A DNA stretch of 64,000 bases from the NCBI GenBank assembly GCA_024336345.1, contig JANFOG010000002.1, positions 124,001-188,000 of the forward strand. Reading direction: 5' to 3'. The position numbers and the translations under genes are program-made. How positions within the stretch are numbered: position 1 is the first letter of the stretch; every line of letters starts with the position of its first letter. Positions 24,393-36,307 of the stretch are shown here, one piece after another. Source of the stretch: Mariannaea sp. PMI_226 (lineage: Eukaryota; Ascomycota; Sordariomycetes; Hypocreales; Nectriaceae). The notes beneath the pieces were generated by a model, which was given only the letters and a program-made list of their open reading frames with translations, was not told the DNA's origin and did not search any database.

Positions 24393-26343
24393 ATGGCTGT
24401 CTCCGAACCAAAGAAGCCCTACTTTGGGCTGGTGGGCCGGTGGCTCACCTTTTGGATTACAGTACGCTTCACAACTACCAACACGGCGAATTGCATCAAG
24501 ACTAACTGGGTGTCATAGTTTGCGTGTGCAACTGATATGACCTTATTTGGTTATGATCAAGGAGTTTTCAGTGCGTGCCAGTCGAACCTCACCCTTACCA
24601 GTTTACGCTGACTGTTATCCGTTCCAGGTGGTGTCGTAGTCACAGAGGACTTCCTTGTGCTTCATGACCTCGTCGGCCCTAGCAAGACTAAAGTGTTGTC
24701 TACTCTTGCCGCCATTTATGATGTTGGTTGCTTCTTCGGTGCCATTCTCGCCTTCAGCTTCGGTGAGCGCACGGGGAGAAAGAAAGCCATCATCATCGGC
24801 ACAACCATCATGGCCATTGGTACTCTGATCCAGACTACATCTTTCAGTCTCCCTCAGATGTTCGTGGGGCGTATTATCTTAGGGTAAGTGTCACTTGTTA
24901 AAACAAATAACAAAGCATTGCATTTGATCTGAGGCTATAGCTAACATCATTTCTTGTAGTGTTGGTAATGGAATGAACACAGCAACAGCACCCATCTGGC
25001 AAACTGAGACCTCAAAGGCTCATGCTAGAGGAAAGCTTGTCATTCTCGAGATGATGATGAATATTGCCGGATTTTGCCTCGTCAACTGGATTAATTATGG
25101 ACTTTCTTTCCATGAAGGGTCTCTTGCATGGCGATTCCCTCTTGCATTCCAGTTCATCTTCATTTTCATCTTGTGGGCCACTGTTCCATGGCTGCCGGAG
25201 TCCCCTAGGTGTGTGCCTAACGCAACTCTTTTTCACTGTACCCAAATGTTTTTGATACTAATTGTTTCTAGATGGCTTTTGGCTCATGATCGCACCGAAG
25301 AAGCCGCGCAAGTCCTGGCAGCTTTGGAGGGCGCTGAGGTTGGAGACGCCCGAGTCGCTGCGCAACTCAGCGAGATTCGATTCTCCGTGGAGTATGAGCG
25401 TGAGCACGCCGTCAAATGGCGCGACCTGTTCACAGGCAAGTCAAAAGAGAGCACCGGAGACACGAAAACTGTCAGAAGGTTGCTTCTAGGAGCCGGAACG
25501 CAGGCTATTCAACAATTCGGAGGAATCAATATCGTGAGCTACTATCTCCCCACCGTTCTCATCGAGTCGGTTGGTTTGTCAAACCAGAGAGCACGACTCC
25601 TAACTGCCTGCAACGCTGTGTCCTATCTCATTTTCTCCGGAGTAGCCGTCACTCTTGTTGAGAAATGGGGACGACGCGGCTTGATGTTGGTTTCGACTTT
25701 TGGACAGTTCTTGACGTTCCTCATCATCACAATCTTGCTTCGGTACGCAGAGAACTCCGAAAATGGAGATCGCTATGGAAGTGCCTCCATAGCTTTCTTC
25801 TTTTTGTACTTCATTTCCTTCGCAATGGGAATGTTGGGTGTGCCTTGGCTTTATCCTACGGAGATCAACTCACTGCCAATGAGAACCAAAGGTGCCGCCG
25901 TTGCTACAGGAACAAATTGGTTAGTAATATCACTTTTGAAATCTTCATATTGACCCCAACTTAGGCTAACTATCATGGTGCAGGATCACAAACTTCGTCA
26001 TTGTAGAAATCACTCCGATCGGCATTCAGAACCTCGGATGGAGATTCTGGATTGTATGGACAGTATTCAATGCTGCCTTCCTGCCTGTGATCTACTTCTT
26101 ATACCCTGAAACAGGTGTGTATTATCTCATAACCCTCTCAAGGACCATATACTGATAGCCTTAGCCAACCGACAACTTGAGGATATTGATGCCTATTACC
26201 GCACTAACCCCTCACTTATCGTGACTGGAGACAAAGATGCCATAACTACCAAGCGTCCTCTCCAGTACATCGAGCACGAGAATGAGTTGATTCGCAGATC
26301 ACGTGCAGGTCTGAAGGGTGATGAAGTCGAACAAGAGGCTTAA
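24393..26343 (+). CDS. MFS sugar transporter (SP family)
   Basis: Plasma-membrane hexose/oligosaccharide:H+ symporter type carrier. The first exons are 24393-24461 and 24519-24570, the third begins at 24628; further introns lie near 24882-24960, 25208-25271, 25918-25983 and 26115-26164, and the gene ends TAA at 26341-26343. Features: TM1 followed by LFGYDQGVFSGVVVTEDF, ERTGRKKAI (GRR/K motif of loop 2-3), GNGMNTATAPIWQTETSKAHARGKL (written here as two family blocks, TM4 and loop 4-5), the end-of-half motif PWLPESPRWLL, QQFGGINIVSYYLP in TM7, EKWGRRGLML and the final PET motif LYPETANRQLEDID. It is probably 520-530 aa. It is tail-to-tail with a Zn2Cys6 regulator and divergent from a polyol-type SDR, so a small sugar-use locus is possible. 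Confidence 0.9.
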
Positions 26344-26668
26344 CGGTCGAGTGGCCCGTATTCGAGCCTGCGCGTTTCTGGGAAAGTGATGTGACCGTCT
26401 TGCAAGAGAAAATGCTCTCGAGTTCAATTTCAAAGTACGCTGAAGCACGAAGCCAAATGCCCGTTGGTTATGGGAAGAAATTTCCCTTCTTCGGAGAATT
26501 GACGAGATAATTCCTTTCCACATTGACGCACAGTGTTTCCCCATCAAAGGATCATGGATAAAGGTACCTTAGATATCTTGTAACTAAGCTACTGTTGCAA
26601 CGAGTACATTATGTATTTTAGTATAAATTCCACGATCTTTCGTTATTCTTGGCAGATACACTTTAAGT
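26344..26668. other. Convergent 3' intergenic region
   Basis: Separates the stop codons of the sugar transporter and the Zn2Cys6 regulator. Nothing else seen. Confidence 0.5.
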
Positions 26669-29298
26669 TTACCAGATATCATGCTCAGACATAGTATGTG
26701 ATACCCACTCTGTGTCGCTGTTCGCAATCGAATTTGCCATATCGATTATTTGAGCTGTAGTCAACCAAATATCCGTATAGTCATCCATGCAGGGGATAGC
26801 TCTCAAATTGTCATCCTGAGCCACCTCAGTAGACGGCGGCGCTTCTGTGCTTCCTTGTATTCCCTGAGATGAGGAAGGGTTTACTAGATCCGGATCAATG
26901 TTGCTCTGTATAGATCTAGACGATGGCGGTAGGCGGCGGAGCATGTCATCCAATTGCTGAAGTTCGGCGAGGCGAAATTCCGCTATGAGATTCCCGCTTG
27001 CTACCATTTCATTGAAGATGAGGTAGGATGTTTGGCGCCAAGGACATTCGCTATCCAAGAAACGGGAATCAAGAACAAGAGCAAGGATGAGATTCAGACT
27101 AGAAATAAATAGAGATTCGAGATCGAATGGAAGAAATTTCTCTGGAAGAAATTTGTTAGAACGGAAGAGTCTGCTAGAATGTGTGAAGGTAGGAGGGTAT
27201 ATACCCAACAGCCCGTGGCTTTGCAATAAGCCGAGTATGTTGATCATTTGCAATGAAGAATCAATGCACATCTTGATGAGGTTCCAGACTGTTTGAGACG
27301 AGTTTAAAGCGTCAGAGAATGTCTCTGGTGACTCGAATCGAATTTTCAGGAAACAAAATAACAATGGCCGTGTCGCGAGAACAATGCACTAGGTCATGGG
27401 TTAACTACTGCCTCGATGCTGCGGCCATGGAGCCCGACGACTTACTTGATGATATAGAAGATGCAAATAACCTGCAGTCCTTGACAAACCATTGATTGTC
27501 TTCTCAGTTTGCATGGGGAACTTTTGATGTAGTTCGTCCGCTAGTCCAGCAACGCTTGCAAGCACTTCCTTGGTACTGAGGAGGAATTTTTTGTTCAATC
27601 GTCCGTCCACCCCGTACACACCTACGACAAATTAGCTTTGTTTCTACATTGCCTCCGTTTGAATTCTGAGATCGTACCCCTATTTATGGCTGCTATCGTC
27701 TGTGCAAATCGGATCTGCATGTGGAGAGCAGAGACACGATGTGCCGAGCCGGCGAAGCTTGGAAGTGTTGGATGCACATCATCGTCATGAATTGACTGAG
27801 GTAGTCCCATGAGGGATGTCATTTCTCGATCGAGGACATACGCCGTCCACCAAGCTTTTCGACTACGTTCGACAAGCTCTTCGCCCAAGTCGTGCTGGGG
27901 CATGTCGGTGTGCATGCCTTGTCCAAGAGCCATACTTATGGCTTGTCCAATCTTGTTGTGACATTAGCAGAAGTTACTGGTGAAGAGAGGGGGCATCCTA
28001 CAAAGTTATGAGCAGAGTGTCTGAAATCAAGACATTGGAAGTAAAGAGCAATACAGCAAAGAATTTCTGTTGCTAGAATCGGTTTGGCGAATAAGACGTG
28101 TATGCTTGGCAACAATTGAAGCGCCTTGACAAAATACTCTGAGCCGGGAGGCCGTTTCCCTTGGCAGTTGTTCCCCACCAAAGCTTTTCCAAAAGCAAGT
28201 ATAATTAACAAGTGGATGTACTTCAAACCACCAGTGTTCATCTGCAGGGTTGGTTCTGTGTAGAATTCGTACAAGTATTTCATGAAAGAGTCTTCGTCAA
28301 AGAGGTGAAAGACCTGGCTGCAGTGGAACTTGACGGTGTTTATCAAGTAGATGGCATGGTCCAAATTTGGTAGAGATGGGGTTTCAAGATTGGGGAGGTT
28401 TCTGGAACCATCCCAGCCCAAGTCGTACGCTGACCCATCGAAGAGCAGGTTCGAAGTGGATACTGGGCTATTGTAAACATGTTCATGGGCGAGACTCAGT
28501 ACACGACGGCTAAAGGACCAGTTTGAAGAGGTCCCCAGATAGTCTATTGCGGCGGTGTCAGATCTATATCCCCTTATGATTAGGAAAGGATGCGATAGAG
28601 AACCTACATGTTCTCCCCTCAGCAGAAGTCATGAATTTTGAAGGTCCTGTAGATAGTGGATTTGTGAGACCAGATGCCCATGAGTCTAATTTTGCTCGGC
28701 TGATGGCAGTCTGGTCGGCCATCTCAGGGTCGGCAATAGACGGTAGTGGTTGCGTATCCTCATCCGCAAAAGATGACGAATCAGGGTCGGCTGAGAATAG
28801 TGAGCGACGGTTTGAGATATGGAAAGACATGATCAACCAAAATTACCCTCAATTCGAGGAGCATCATGACTGGTGTCGAGGGATCCAGGTGTGATGTAGT
28901 CTGCGCCCTCACGTTGCCTTAAGCTTGCGATTTGCTTCTGAAGGTCAAGTAAATAACTGAGATTTCCTGTTAGTATGATTAATTTGGAAGAAAGATAGTT
29001 GCGAATACATGCCCCCGAGTTACCAGGATTTTTTGATCCCGTTCATCGAACTCGCAAGAGAGCTTTCGTTTCTTGCATGCCTCACAGGGCTGGGAGCCGG
29101 AGCATTTGATCTTTTGTTTTCGGCAGCGCGTACATCTGAATGTCTCAGGTTAGTGGTTTTTACGAGCAAAAGCTGCCCCGGCTCTGCGGGCGACATGACT
29201 TACGCGTTGCCTGACCGTTTTGATACCCGACCTCCACGCCCCTTGGCTTGATCGGCGGCGGTAGACATCCCACGAGTTCGCATTGATTCGGACGACAT
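26669..29298 (-). CDS. Zn2Cys6 fungal-specific transcription factor
   Basis: Nuclear DNA-binding regulator, about 750-800 aa, spread over roughly nine exons. Exon 1 starts at 29298 (MSSESMRTRGM, basic); splicing joins it to the binuclear zinc cluster CTRCRKQKIKC...CEACKKRKLSC, then the linker/dimerisation segment KILVTRGYLLDLQKQIASL. Restoring the conserved VTRGYL requires a GC-AG intron (donor GG/GCATGT near 29008). Downstream come an acidic spacer, YLGTSSNWSFSRRVL, and the fungal_trans middle region with ILCCIALYFQ, IGQAISMALGQGMH, RKAWWTAYVLDREMTSLMG and LPQSIHDDDV. The frame is intact throughout, so it looks functional. It neighbours a sugar transporter tail-to-tail and is 1.3 kb from the imino-acid cluster; its target is unknown. 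Confidence 0.88.
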
Positions 29299-30609
29299 GG
29301 GGTGCCCTCTAGAAACTGGCTTAGCTCCAAGTTTTCGTGTGCTTGCTTGCTTCGGTAGAGAAGAACACAGGAATGGGACTAGAATCCCACGCGCAGCCAG
29401 ATGACGGTACTATGTCCGGAGAGGTCAGGACATGCCACCTTCAAGGAGCAAGATCTCATTCATTGCCTGAGGCGAGTTGCAATTGGCACCAGTCGGAACT
29501 AGCGAGATGCGGGGTAAGAACGTCAGGTAGGGATTCAATCGCTATTTGCTCTGAAGTTTGCCTCGAGCTAGCGGTTCTCTGCCATATCGGCAACTCAGTG
29601 GGGTGGATGGTCGGAGAGAGTTCGGACGTGTCATCTCGGATCTTGTGGCAATATTCGCCGGTTCTAGTCAACCACGTAAATTAGGTAGTTTAAGGTATCG
29701 CCATCACACCAGTGAAATTCGTCCGCGCAGGCCAGGCATTGGTAGTATCATTGAGAATGGTTTCATCGCGTACGTTTCCCCGTCGTTATTCTCCACTCCC
29801 CTGTTCCCACTGTTCTGCGTGTCGCGGTGGTGTTTGCCGAGGGTGCAAATTACAGGAGATGCATTTCTATTATCTGACATCTGATACAGATTTGAGCGGG
29901 AAATTGTTTCGAATACATGATATATCCTTCATGAAACTGTAGAATACATTTTTGGTACCAAAATTCTGTGCTTTCTGGTACGCCTTATTTTTCAATGCTC
30001 TCTCAATATGATTTCAGTTCCATTTTCTCGCGCATTATTTCATTAAAATCTTATAACAAATGGAGCTTCTATATCCATCTTTTCCCTACTCATTCAATAT
30101 GATCTTTCTTGATGAATTTTCGCACCTTTGTGAGAATCCGCAAAACAACTATGAATATGAAAGACGAGATATTGTGCCCCCTTCCTTACGCCGCTTTCAC
30201 GAGGCGAAATAGGAGCTGCGCCAAGTAGTGGCCTCACATCGGGAGTGCTTCCGATACCCAAGCGCCCACCTTTCAAAGCAACTTGCTTTCGGGCTGCATC
30301 TGCTTTGATAATCGGAACCCGTCCCGAGACGATTTGTTTCAGAGGACGGGTAGATAGGTGTGCTGATTCACTATCAGCTGTTCAGAGAATACCTTTATCG
30401 CGAGAACATTATTTGTGGAATTTGATTGGATTTATCTTGATATTATTGTTTGAGGTGACCTGCCAATTTTTGGAAGGCTATGGAATAGGAAATCGAACAA
30501 CAATGAGTGTAGACTGTCGACAATCCACTATAAAAATCTACCCTAATTCTATTTCGCTTTTCTAGGACTATGATATCGTTCCAGGACCACTTTTCAGGAA
30601 TAGATTATA
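29299..30609. other. Intergenic
   Basis: Upstream region of the Zn2Cys6 gene and 3' region of the FAD oxidase gene. Open frames at 29337-29684 and 30245-30565 lack family features. No gene called. Confidence 0.5.
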
Positions 30610-31982
30610 CTACAGCTTTGATTTTCCAGCAGGCTGAATGTCAGCCAGTTCAAGTGACTCTCCGAGACGCCAGCTCACCGATCCGCCCCAATTTGTCGAA
30701 TCACCATTGCTAGCTGGGGTCTTCCATCGCCACCGACTTTCCTGTTGCTTTCCATCTGCTGCTAAAAGAAGGTCTTTAACCCAAGATCCAAAAATTGGGA
30801 ACATTTTGAATCCGTGACCGGAATCTCCGGATAAAGCAATGACAGAGGAATCTGTGCCAGGGACATAATCGATGATGAAGTCTGAATCTTTTGTATCGGC
30901 GAACCAGCAAAGTGACTTTTTCACAAGCGGCCGGTCTGCAAGGGATGGGAGAGTTTGAGCCAGCAATCGTCGAAGCTGAGCCTCGTCATGTTCAGGCAGA
31001 AAGGCGCTCTCTTCAATAGAGTCAGGTGCATGAGACACACCAGTCTTTGGATCGGTGTTGATATAACCACCGCCCATGGGGCATAGCTTGAGGAGATTCG
31101 TTTTTGGGTCTGGTTCAAAGAAGAATCCAAGATCGCGGGCATAAGTGACGGGGATGCCACGTAGAGCAGAAGCCTCGTCATCGCTCAGATGAACGTGAGC
31201 AACCGACCAGGACTTGGCCACAAGTTGTGTGCCAATTGCTGGGATAAGTTTGCTTGCGCCGGCGCCAGCAGCTACGATGATGATGCTAGCTGGTAGGAAA
31301 CGGCCTGTGGCTGTCATGACACCCTTGCCTCTTTGACCGTGTGCCGTCTTTTCGTAAATGATCTGGGCCACTGCGCCGTCCTCTCCGAGAATGAATTTGA
31401 CACCTCTCTTTCTTACATGGTTGTATAGCCCCTTCACTGCGTTACCAGAGTGTGCGTAGCCATCCATGAGATTAAGGTATCCATGCCAACCAGGCAAGGA
31501 AGCCTCCTGGTATTGCCAAACAAGGTCCCGAATTGCATCTGCGCCATTGATTGGAATAACCTTCGGCCTAATTTTGTGGTGTCGCTCAGCTGAAACCCGA
31601 AATCTATTTAGGGTATCTGTGGCCTCTTTTTGCGCTTCAGCTGACACACAATGCAAGAAGCCGGTCTGGTGAAAATGGGGCGCAAAAAGAGGAGTTTTCC
31701 ATGCTTCAATCGCTTTCTAACCCTTGTGTTAGCGGGAACAGTTATGGCTGGTGTGATAAGCTGGTGACGTACCAATGTAAGTTCCGTGTAGAAGGGGTCC
31801 TCATATTCAGCTCGTACAATTTTGTTGAGGTCATTGGCGGCTGAGAAACGAGACGGGATTTCATCATCTTTGTCAAGGACAGTGATGTCGGAGAAGCCGG
31901 CTTCCAACAAATGGAAGACAGTTGAAATCCCGAACGCCCCGCCGCCGATGATTAGGATTGGAGCAGTCTTGGGACCGGACAT
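30610..31982 (-). CDS. Peroxisomal FAD-dependent amine/imino-acid oxidase (MSOX/pipecolate oxidase-like)
   Basis: Flavin oxidase of the monomeric sarcosine oxidase family, 438 aa from exons 31982-31773 and 31716-30610. N-terminal dinucleotide motif ILIIGGGAFGISTVFHLL, then the SAAND...KIVRAEYEDPFY segment; after the intron, KAIEAWKTPLFAPHFHQTGFLH. SLCWFADTKDSDFIIDY carries the cysteine that in this family binds FAD covalently, and ALSGDSGHGFKMFP is the C-terminal flavin loop. The protein ends GKSKL, a canonical PTS1 peroxisome signal, consistent with H2O2 production. Relatives oxidise sarcosine, L-pipecolate, saccharopine or fructosyl amino acids. Its place beside proline enzymes points to a cyclic or N-methylated imino acid (inference). 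Confidence 0.88.
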
Positions 31983-32982
31983 GATGGAGTTATGAAATGA
32001 CCTTCGGTGATGAGGATTATCACTTCAAATAGCCTGGCTGGTAGTGAACCGTAGGGCATATATGTGTTTTTAACCATGTGTTGTTTTTAAAACAGCTCTC
32101 GAAGCGAGCCGATGATCGGACACGGAGACCGATGGTATGCGACAGTTAAGCCATCCTATTGTCGTGATATCATCGTGATGCGGCTTAACTACTTTCCAGC
32201 TGCTACTGGTAACGTTCAAAATGGTTAGTCGGGTTTCTCCGCAAACTGTGCAATTTAATGATACAACAATAGTATTCGGGCTGGCTCCCGGGCCTGCCAC
32301 CGTCTGACGGTAAGGATGCCGAGTCGGACGTTTGGAGACATGGTAAACCCAGATAAGTAAAGTGTTATCTAGGTGCCACAGGTACTTGGTTAGCTTAAGC
32401 GACGCGGCCCGGTGACATGCGATGTGGAAACTTGAAAACGGGATATGGCGGGGAAGACAAAGAGATGGGATGGAGGGGTGGATGGGGGAGCAGTTAGCGT
32501 AGCCGCTGGATGGACACTCACACTACCTCCCCGCATCTCGCTACGGAGGTCACCGTGAATCAGGGATTTCACTATTTTGCCCAGTTCCATTCAACTTACT
32601 GTATAATGGAGTATTTTCCTTCGTAAAATAAGCTAAAAATGGGAACTGCTGTGGTCACCGAGGGATCCACGGTTGCCTTCCCACTGACATGCAGGTATTA
32701 ATGTAAATCGAGAAGTAACTAGGAGATGATATATTCACTTGAACGAGAGATGAGGCGCACTTGAAATTCCACCACCGTTGTTACGGCTGTCAGATAATGG
32801 AATACATTCTACTCATAAACATACATCATATATCATTGAAACACTTCTATAGTGCTAGGTCGTGTTTGAGATATTCACTGGCGCAACGGGTGATAATGGT
32901 CCTCTGCTTGGCCTCGATGCAGAACCTTGTCCTTTTCTTATCTAAACACGGACTAGCCCTTCCATTCATCTATGGTTTTAGT
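31983..32982. other. Intergenic between oxidase and P5C dehydrogenase
   Basis: Holds the oxidase promoter. Contains the 17-base element GTTAGCGTAGCCGCTGG at 32493-32509, which recurs at 42796-42812 upstream of the permease. No gene seen. Confidence 0.5.
32493..32513. repeat. Shared promoter element, copy 1
   Basis: GTTAGCGTAGCCGCTGG, identical over 17 bases to 42796-42812, followed in both by one variable base and TGG. It lies about 510 bases upstream of the oxidase start. Confidence 0.6.
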
Positions 32983-34849
32983 CTATTTGTTACTAGGATA
33001 CAAGAATTCACTCTGAGGAAAGTATTCCTCCTTGATCAACCTGGGGCTGGTGAAGCGGCGGAGGAAATCCGAGCTACCAGCTCGGTCATTAGTACCAGAA
33101 GAACGGGCACCGCCGAATGACTGCTGGCCAATGAGAGCAGCGGTAGTTTTGCAGTCTGCAACAGGCAATGGTCAGTATAGAAAATAACACTAGATGAACC
33201 GAGCTACGACTTACTAAGATAAAAGTTTCCTGCAGAGTAGCGAAGAGAGTCCTCGGCATGTCGAAGAGCTGCACGGTTCTTTGCAAAGACAGCGCCAGTT
33301 AAGGCAAGGCCACCGCCAGCTTGATCAATCTTTTTCAGGATTGAGTCCCATTCAGCATCCGGGTAGACATGGATGGTTAATACTGGTCCGAAGATCTCCT
33401 CGTTGAACAGCTTGTGATCAGGAGAGTCGGCCTGATAAACGGTAGGGCTCACGTAAAACCCAACAGACTCGTCATACTTGCCACCGGAAAGCAGTGTAAG
33501 AGATGAGTCTTTGTTGCTCTCATCAATAATCGACTTGATCTTTTCGAAGGAGCGACGATGAATCACAGGACCCATGAAGGCCTCAAAGTCCTTGTCAGGG
33601 CTGCCAATAGTAATCTGGTCAATACCAGCCTTCAGACGGGTAATAAACTCTGGAGCCAGTGATTCGGGGATGTAGGCCCTAGAAGTAGCTGAGCACTTTT
33701 GGCCCTGATACTCGAACGAGCCACGAATAGTATGGTTGACCGCGCTCTCAACATCAGCAGAAGGATGGAGAAGGTGGAAATTCTTGCCGCTGGTCTCACC
33801 AACAACGCGAGGAAACTCTCGGTAGGTCTTTTGCGCAATACCCTGACCAATCTTCCCATAGAGAGACCGGAAAACATCAGAAGATCCAATGAAGTTGAGA
33901 CCAGCAAATTCTCGGTGGGCGAGAACAGCATCTGTAACTTCTTGTGCGTCACCAGGAACGAACTGGATAACATCTGGAGGAAGACCAGCTTCCAAAAGGA
34001 TATTGTAAATGATAGTACTGGGGTATACGTTGTACTGGGAGGGCTTCCAAATGACCACGTTGCCCATAAGTGCAGGGCCAGAGATTAAGCTACCTCCCAG
34101 AGCCGTAAAATTGAAAGGAGAAACAGCGTAAACGAAGCCCTCTACAGGACGGTAGTCAACTCGGCTCCACATGCCATTGCTACCGCGCTCAGGCTGTTTC
34201 TCTAGGATTTCTGCGGCGTAGTTGCAGTTGAGACGGAAGAAATCGGCCAGCTCGGCGGCGGCGTCGATTTCACCCTGCCAAGCATTCTTTCCCTGCCCGA
34301 GCATGGTCGCAGCAATGAGCTCGTAGCGATATTTCCCGGTAACAAGCTCGGCCGCTTTTTGGAAAATGGCAGCTCGGTCCACAAATGGAGTCTCTTCCCA
34401 GCTCTTCTTCGCTTTTAAGGCGGATTCAATGGCAGTATTGACCTGCTCCTTGGTGGCAAGGGGGTAGTTGGTGAAAGTAGTGGCATGCTCAGATGGCATG
34501 ACCTGATCTTCAGATTTAAACGTCTTTTGGACGGTTCCATTGTAGAAGATCTCACTTCTCACGGGAAGTTGTGAGCGGAGATTCTTTAGGGCCACTTCCA
34601 AATGTTGTCGCTCTGGAGAGTTCTTCTCGTAAAGTGGCTATTGAAAAACGGTCAGAATTTTACTATATTTAGTATCATGAACTGATAAAAACTCACATTA
34701 GGCTCATTTCTGGGATCAGGCAACCTGAATGGAACCGTGGCCTTGGTTCGTCGCTGAAGTAGGGATGCTGGGGGAGCCCGTAGCACGGCACGAGTAATAC
34801 TCTGTCGTGGACGGGACAAGTTCATGGACATTATTCTGCTAGCAGCCAT
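32983..34849 (-). CDS. prnC: Delta1-pyrroline-5-carboxylate dehydrogenase, mitochondrial
   Basis: Oxidises P5C/glutamate semialdehyde to glutamate with NAD+, second step of proline catabolism. Exons 34849-34697, 34637-33215 and 33155-32983 give 582 aa. An Arg/Ser/Ala-rich N-terminus (MAASRIMSMNLSRPRQ) reads as a mitochondrial presequence. Landmarks: VSPFNFTALGG, WKPSQYNVYPS, the catalytic glutamate region VVGETSGKNFH, the catalytic cysteine in YQGQKCSATSRAY, EEIFGPVLT, and the C-terminal NCKTTAALIGQQSFGGARSSGTNDRAG completed only by the last exon. Divergent from the hydrophobic protein at 35313 and two genes from proline dehydrogenase. The symbol is by analogy with Aspergillus prnC (yeast PUT2). 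Confidence 0.95.
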
Positions 34850-35312
34850 TGTTTTCTAAATATGCTCTGCAATGATGTAGCAACAGAAACAATTAATTTT
34901 TGACACGATTATCGATACTTACAGATTTCGAAAGATGCTTTCTTTCTTATGTTGCTTCGTAACCCCCACTCTTCAAGCAAAGGCGAAGTGCCGGTCGGGG
35001 TGCCGACCTCGCCTCCGGGAGGCGACCCGGTCAAATCGTGCACCATCTAGAGGCATTGACCGAAGCTACCCGTGGTTCCCGTTAAAGTGGCGAGCTAGAA
35101 ACGACATCGGCTTCTGAAACCGAAAGAAATGGCACTCATTGTTATGAGAGGCCATCAGACTGTCTCCCTAATGGCACCGAATAGACAAGATCATGTGAAG
35201 TCCCCCTCTCAGGGGGACATGGAAGTCCATTTGCCTAAGAGACTTGTCGCTATATCATTATCACCTAGGTGAACACAGAAAATACGAGAATCTAACATAA
35301 GAGGCTTTCATA
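34850..35312. promoter_or_regulatory. Divergent promoter, P5C dehydrogenase and hydrophobic protein
   Basis: 463-base intergenic region between divergent start codons. It contains two perfect inverted repeats: TCGCCTC-CGG-GAGGCGA at 35009-35025 in a GC-rich, CGG-containing block, and GTCCCCCT-CTC-AGGGGGAC at 35200-35218, 95 bases before the plus-strand start. Zn2Cys6 regulators bind CGG-type symmetrical sites, so co-regulation is plausible; not demonstrated. Confidence 0.55.
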
Positions 35313-36193
35313 ATGCAACAACACGCTCACTGTCGCGAATGGCCCAGCTACAGTAATCGTTGGGGATTCCTGGCTGGTGATATCGCTGCCGCTGCGGTTT
35401 CTGCCAGCTTAGTGGCACCGTCAGTGACGATTATCGACAGGTGAGCTAATTCGAATGGTTGAATTAGAAACACAAGCTGACTCGATGAAGAGCATTGGTT
35501 GAAAAAGTATCCACGAACCGATCAATAATCTCGGCATTGAGGACTCACGGTACATCAGCCATACTGAACCCAAAAGCTCTCCTCAGCAGTCGACCATTTT
35601 GTATCATATGGAGTTTATATGCTGCAACTTATGCAGTTGCAAACACCTCTGATACACTCGCAAATGAGTTTCACAAGGCCGCTGTAGGTAGCATAACCTT
35701 TGTATCGACAATGGTTGTCAACGTACCGATGGGCGTTTGGAAGGATGTGCGGTTTGCCCAAATTTTTGGTGCAAATGCTGCAATGGGTTCATCCAAGGGA
35801 GTAATTGTCCAACCCAAGGTGCCAAAATCAGCGACTGTCACATTTCTTCTCCGAGATGCCATCACAATTTTCGGGTCCTTTACGATGGCGCCTCAGTTAT
35901 CCTCTGCCATCCCTGACAGTCTGTCAACCAGCGCACATGTTAAGGCAGCAATCACCCAGTTTACTGTGCCTATATTCTCGCAACTTGGAGCTACACCGAT
36001 GCATCTTTTGGGTCTGGATCTGTTTAACCGCCAAGCCAGCCTTCCAATCTCCAACAGAGTGGCCCAAGTTGGAAGAGACCTACCGTCAGCCACGCTAGTT
36101 CGCTGTGCTCGTATTATTCCGGCCTTTGGATTTGGATGTGTTGCAAACATGGAAACGAGGAATTTCTTTCAAAAGTTACTCCAAACTTCATAG
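35313..36193 (+). CDS. Conserved hydrophobic protein of unknown function in proline cluster
   Basis: 276 aa from exons 35313-35440 and 35491-36193. I cannot name the family with confidence. Visible: RWGFLAGDIAAAAVSASLVAPS leading into VTIIDRALVEKVSTNRS, a conserved-looking segment spanning the intron; RPFCIIWSLYAATYAVANTSDTLA; GSITFVSTMVVNVPMGVWKD; then two more hydrophobic stretches with prolines and RQASLPISNRVAQVGRDLP. The repeated hydrophobic segments with interspersed basic residues recall a mitochondrial inner-membrane carrier-like protein, but the PxD/ExxK/R signatures of the SLC25 family are not seen. Divergently transcribed from P5C dehydrogenase across a promoter with inverted repeats, so a role in P5C, proline or glutamate movement is an attractive guess only. 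Confidence 0.75.
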
Positions 36194-36307
36194 ATTTACA
36201 TAGAGATTCATAGTTTGTCTCTTTACTCAATGATTAAAAATATCTTGCCAAATCTCCCCACCTGCTCGAGCTCTAGATGGTGTGCTTCTGTACTAGTATA
36301 TGGCTTT

